Below are positions 23,287 to 23,900 of a stretch of 23,900 nucleotides of DNA, one piece after another. Within the stretch, counting starts at the first letter, position 1. The number at the start of each line of letters is the position of its first letter. Made by a program: the position numbers and the translations under genes. Location of the stretch: NCBI GenBank assembly GCA_050288085.1, contig JBNKDD010000056.1, positions 1 to 23,900 on the forward strand. The letters run 5' to 3'. The notes beneath the pieces are model-generated. The model saw only the letters and a list, made by a program, of their open reading frames with translations. It did not search any database and had not been told where the DNA came from. The DNA comes from JBNKDD01 sp050288085 (GTDB taxonomy: Bacteria > Chloroflexota > Anaerolineae > Aggregatilineales > UBA3940).

Positions 23287-23900
23287 ATGAAAGCCCTATA
23301 TATCTCCTCCATTGAAAATTTCTCCGGTAAGACGGCGATTTTACTGGGCCTCGGCAAACGCCTTCAGGCCGAAGGTCACCGCATTGGCTATCTTAAACCG
23401 GTCAGCCACCAGCCGACTCAGTTGTCGGGGCGGGTAGCAGATGAGGATGCAAACTTCGTCAAGCGGGTGCTGGTGCTTGAACCCTCTCCCTGGGAACTGT
23501 CGCCCGTCGTTGTTACCCCCGAACTATTTACCGAATTCCTGGCTTCAGGAGAGGAGCCTTTTGATCAGGAAGTCAAGACGGCCTATGAAAAGGCTATCAA
23601 GGACAAAGATATCCTTCTGATTGAGGGCGGCGGCAGTCTCCGCGAGGGCTACGCGATTGGCCTCTCGAATGCCTATGTCGCCGAGATGCTGGACGCTGCC
23701 GCGGTGACGGTGGTCAAGTACCGGGGGCAGATGCGCCTTCTGGATGATTCCCTGACCGCCCAGTTCCGTCTGCAAGAACGGTTGTTGGGGATCATCATTA
23801 ACCGGGTTCCCGATGATCAAATAGCGTATGTCAAGGAACAGGCGATCCCCTTCTTAGAGGCGCGGGGCATTCCGGTGTTCGGCGTTATCCCGGAGCGCCC
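23287..23900 (+). CDS. BioD-like/phosphotransacetylase-family protein (partial at window end)
   Basis: The first 204 residues of a protein that runs off the window. MKALYISSIENFSGKTAILLGLGKRL carries a P-loop variant (ENFSGKT) like dethiobiotin synthetase, followed by YLKPVSHQP, LLIEGGGSLREGYAIGLS and LLGIIINRVP. This is the BioD-like N-terminal domain of phosphotransacetylase-family proteins (COG0857), in which a DRTGG domain usually comes next. It lies directly after the acyl-CoA synthetase, probably in one operon, and is likely to regulate or accompany acetyl-CoA/acetate metabolism rather than make biotin. GAGGA is about 12 bases before the ATG. What follows the window edge would settle the domain layout. 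Confidence 0.85.
   Translation, partial: MKALYISSIENFSGKTAILLGLGKRLQAEGHRIGYLKPVSHQPTQLSGRVADEDANFVKRVLVLEPSPWELSPVVVTPELFTEFLASGEEPFDQEVKTAYEKAIKDKDILLIEGGGSLREGYAIGLSNAYVAEMLDAAAVTVVKYRGQMRLLDDSLTAQFRLQERLLGIIINRVPDDQIAYVKEQAIPFLEARGIPVFGVIPER

Noticed and set aside
1..23900. tRNA, rRNA or riboswitch
   Set aside because: I found no cloverleaf, rRNA core sequence or recognisable aptamer; a covariance-model scan would be needed to exclude small RNAs.

Overview
The window looks like a chromosomal segment of a Chloroflexota bacterium, probably Anaerolineae-like. It carries no rRNA, tRNA or other taxonomic marker, so this rests on gene content only: a fused ADP-forming acyl-CoA synthetase followed by a BioD-like phosphotransacetylase-family gene, a kinase-like/WD40 fusion, a BchE-type radical SAM protein, a DegV protein, many small lipoproteins and membrane proteins, and short hairpin-rich dispersed repeats. 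Most genes are ordinary single-copy metabolic or regulatory genes in short transcription units.

Layout. 1-2071: a TetR regulator and an MFS exporter, each preceded by the same palindromic operator; the first lies on a consensus promoter. 2072-2264: a hairpin-rich dispersed repeat (copy D). 2265-3608 (minus): a 2H phosphoesterase and an archaemetzincin-like protein that has lost its catalytic Glu. 3751-5110: two tandem metallo-beta-lactamase (MBL) paralogues. 5170-6860: an AHSA1/SRPBCC protein diverging from an aminotransferase-fold protein with unusual substitutions around PLP. 6910-10231: an accessory stretch with two lipoproteins, a membrane-anchored propeller fragment, a decayed transposase tail, and an orphan Rhs C-terminus with a metallopeptidase-like domain. 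10291-12032 (minus): a cobalamin-binding-type radical SAM gene behind two FadR/PdhR-like operators that sit inside two overlapping promoters. 12033-13357 (minus): two related multi-pass membrane proteins with repeated WWALIP motifs and matching C-terminal tails. 13517-16491: dispersed-repeat copies A, B and C in alternating orientation, bracketing an AT-richer TetR-MBL operon and then a degV gene. 16510-20055 (minus): a pseudokinase-helical-WD40 protein and a membrane-anchored SGNH hydrolase. 20145-20807: an unrecognised protein. 21136 to the end: the acyl-CoA synthetase (ADP-forming) and the BioD-like gene, cut by the window edge.

How the genes work together. The clearest functional units are the TetR-exporter pair with shared operators, the autoregulated TetR-MBL operon, and the acyl-CoA synthetase/BioD-like pair, which suggests acyl-CoA to acid conversion with ATP formation. 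Several proteins keep a known fold while losing textbook catalytic residues: the archaemetzincin-like protein, the kinase-like domain and the aminotransferase. I see no CRISPR array, no complete insertion sequence and no complete phage. Nothing here is a clear-cut new defence system. The strongest leads are the Rhs-tip/lipoprotein pair, the twin-operator radical SAM promoter, the tandem WWALIP membrane proteins and the repeat-bracketed operons.
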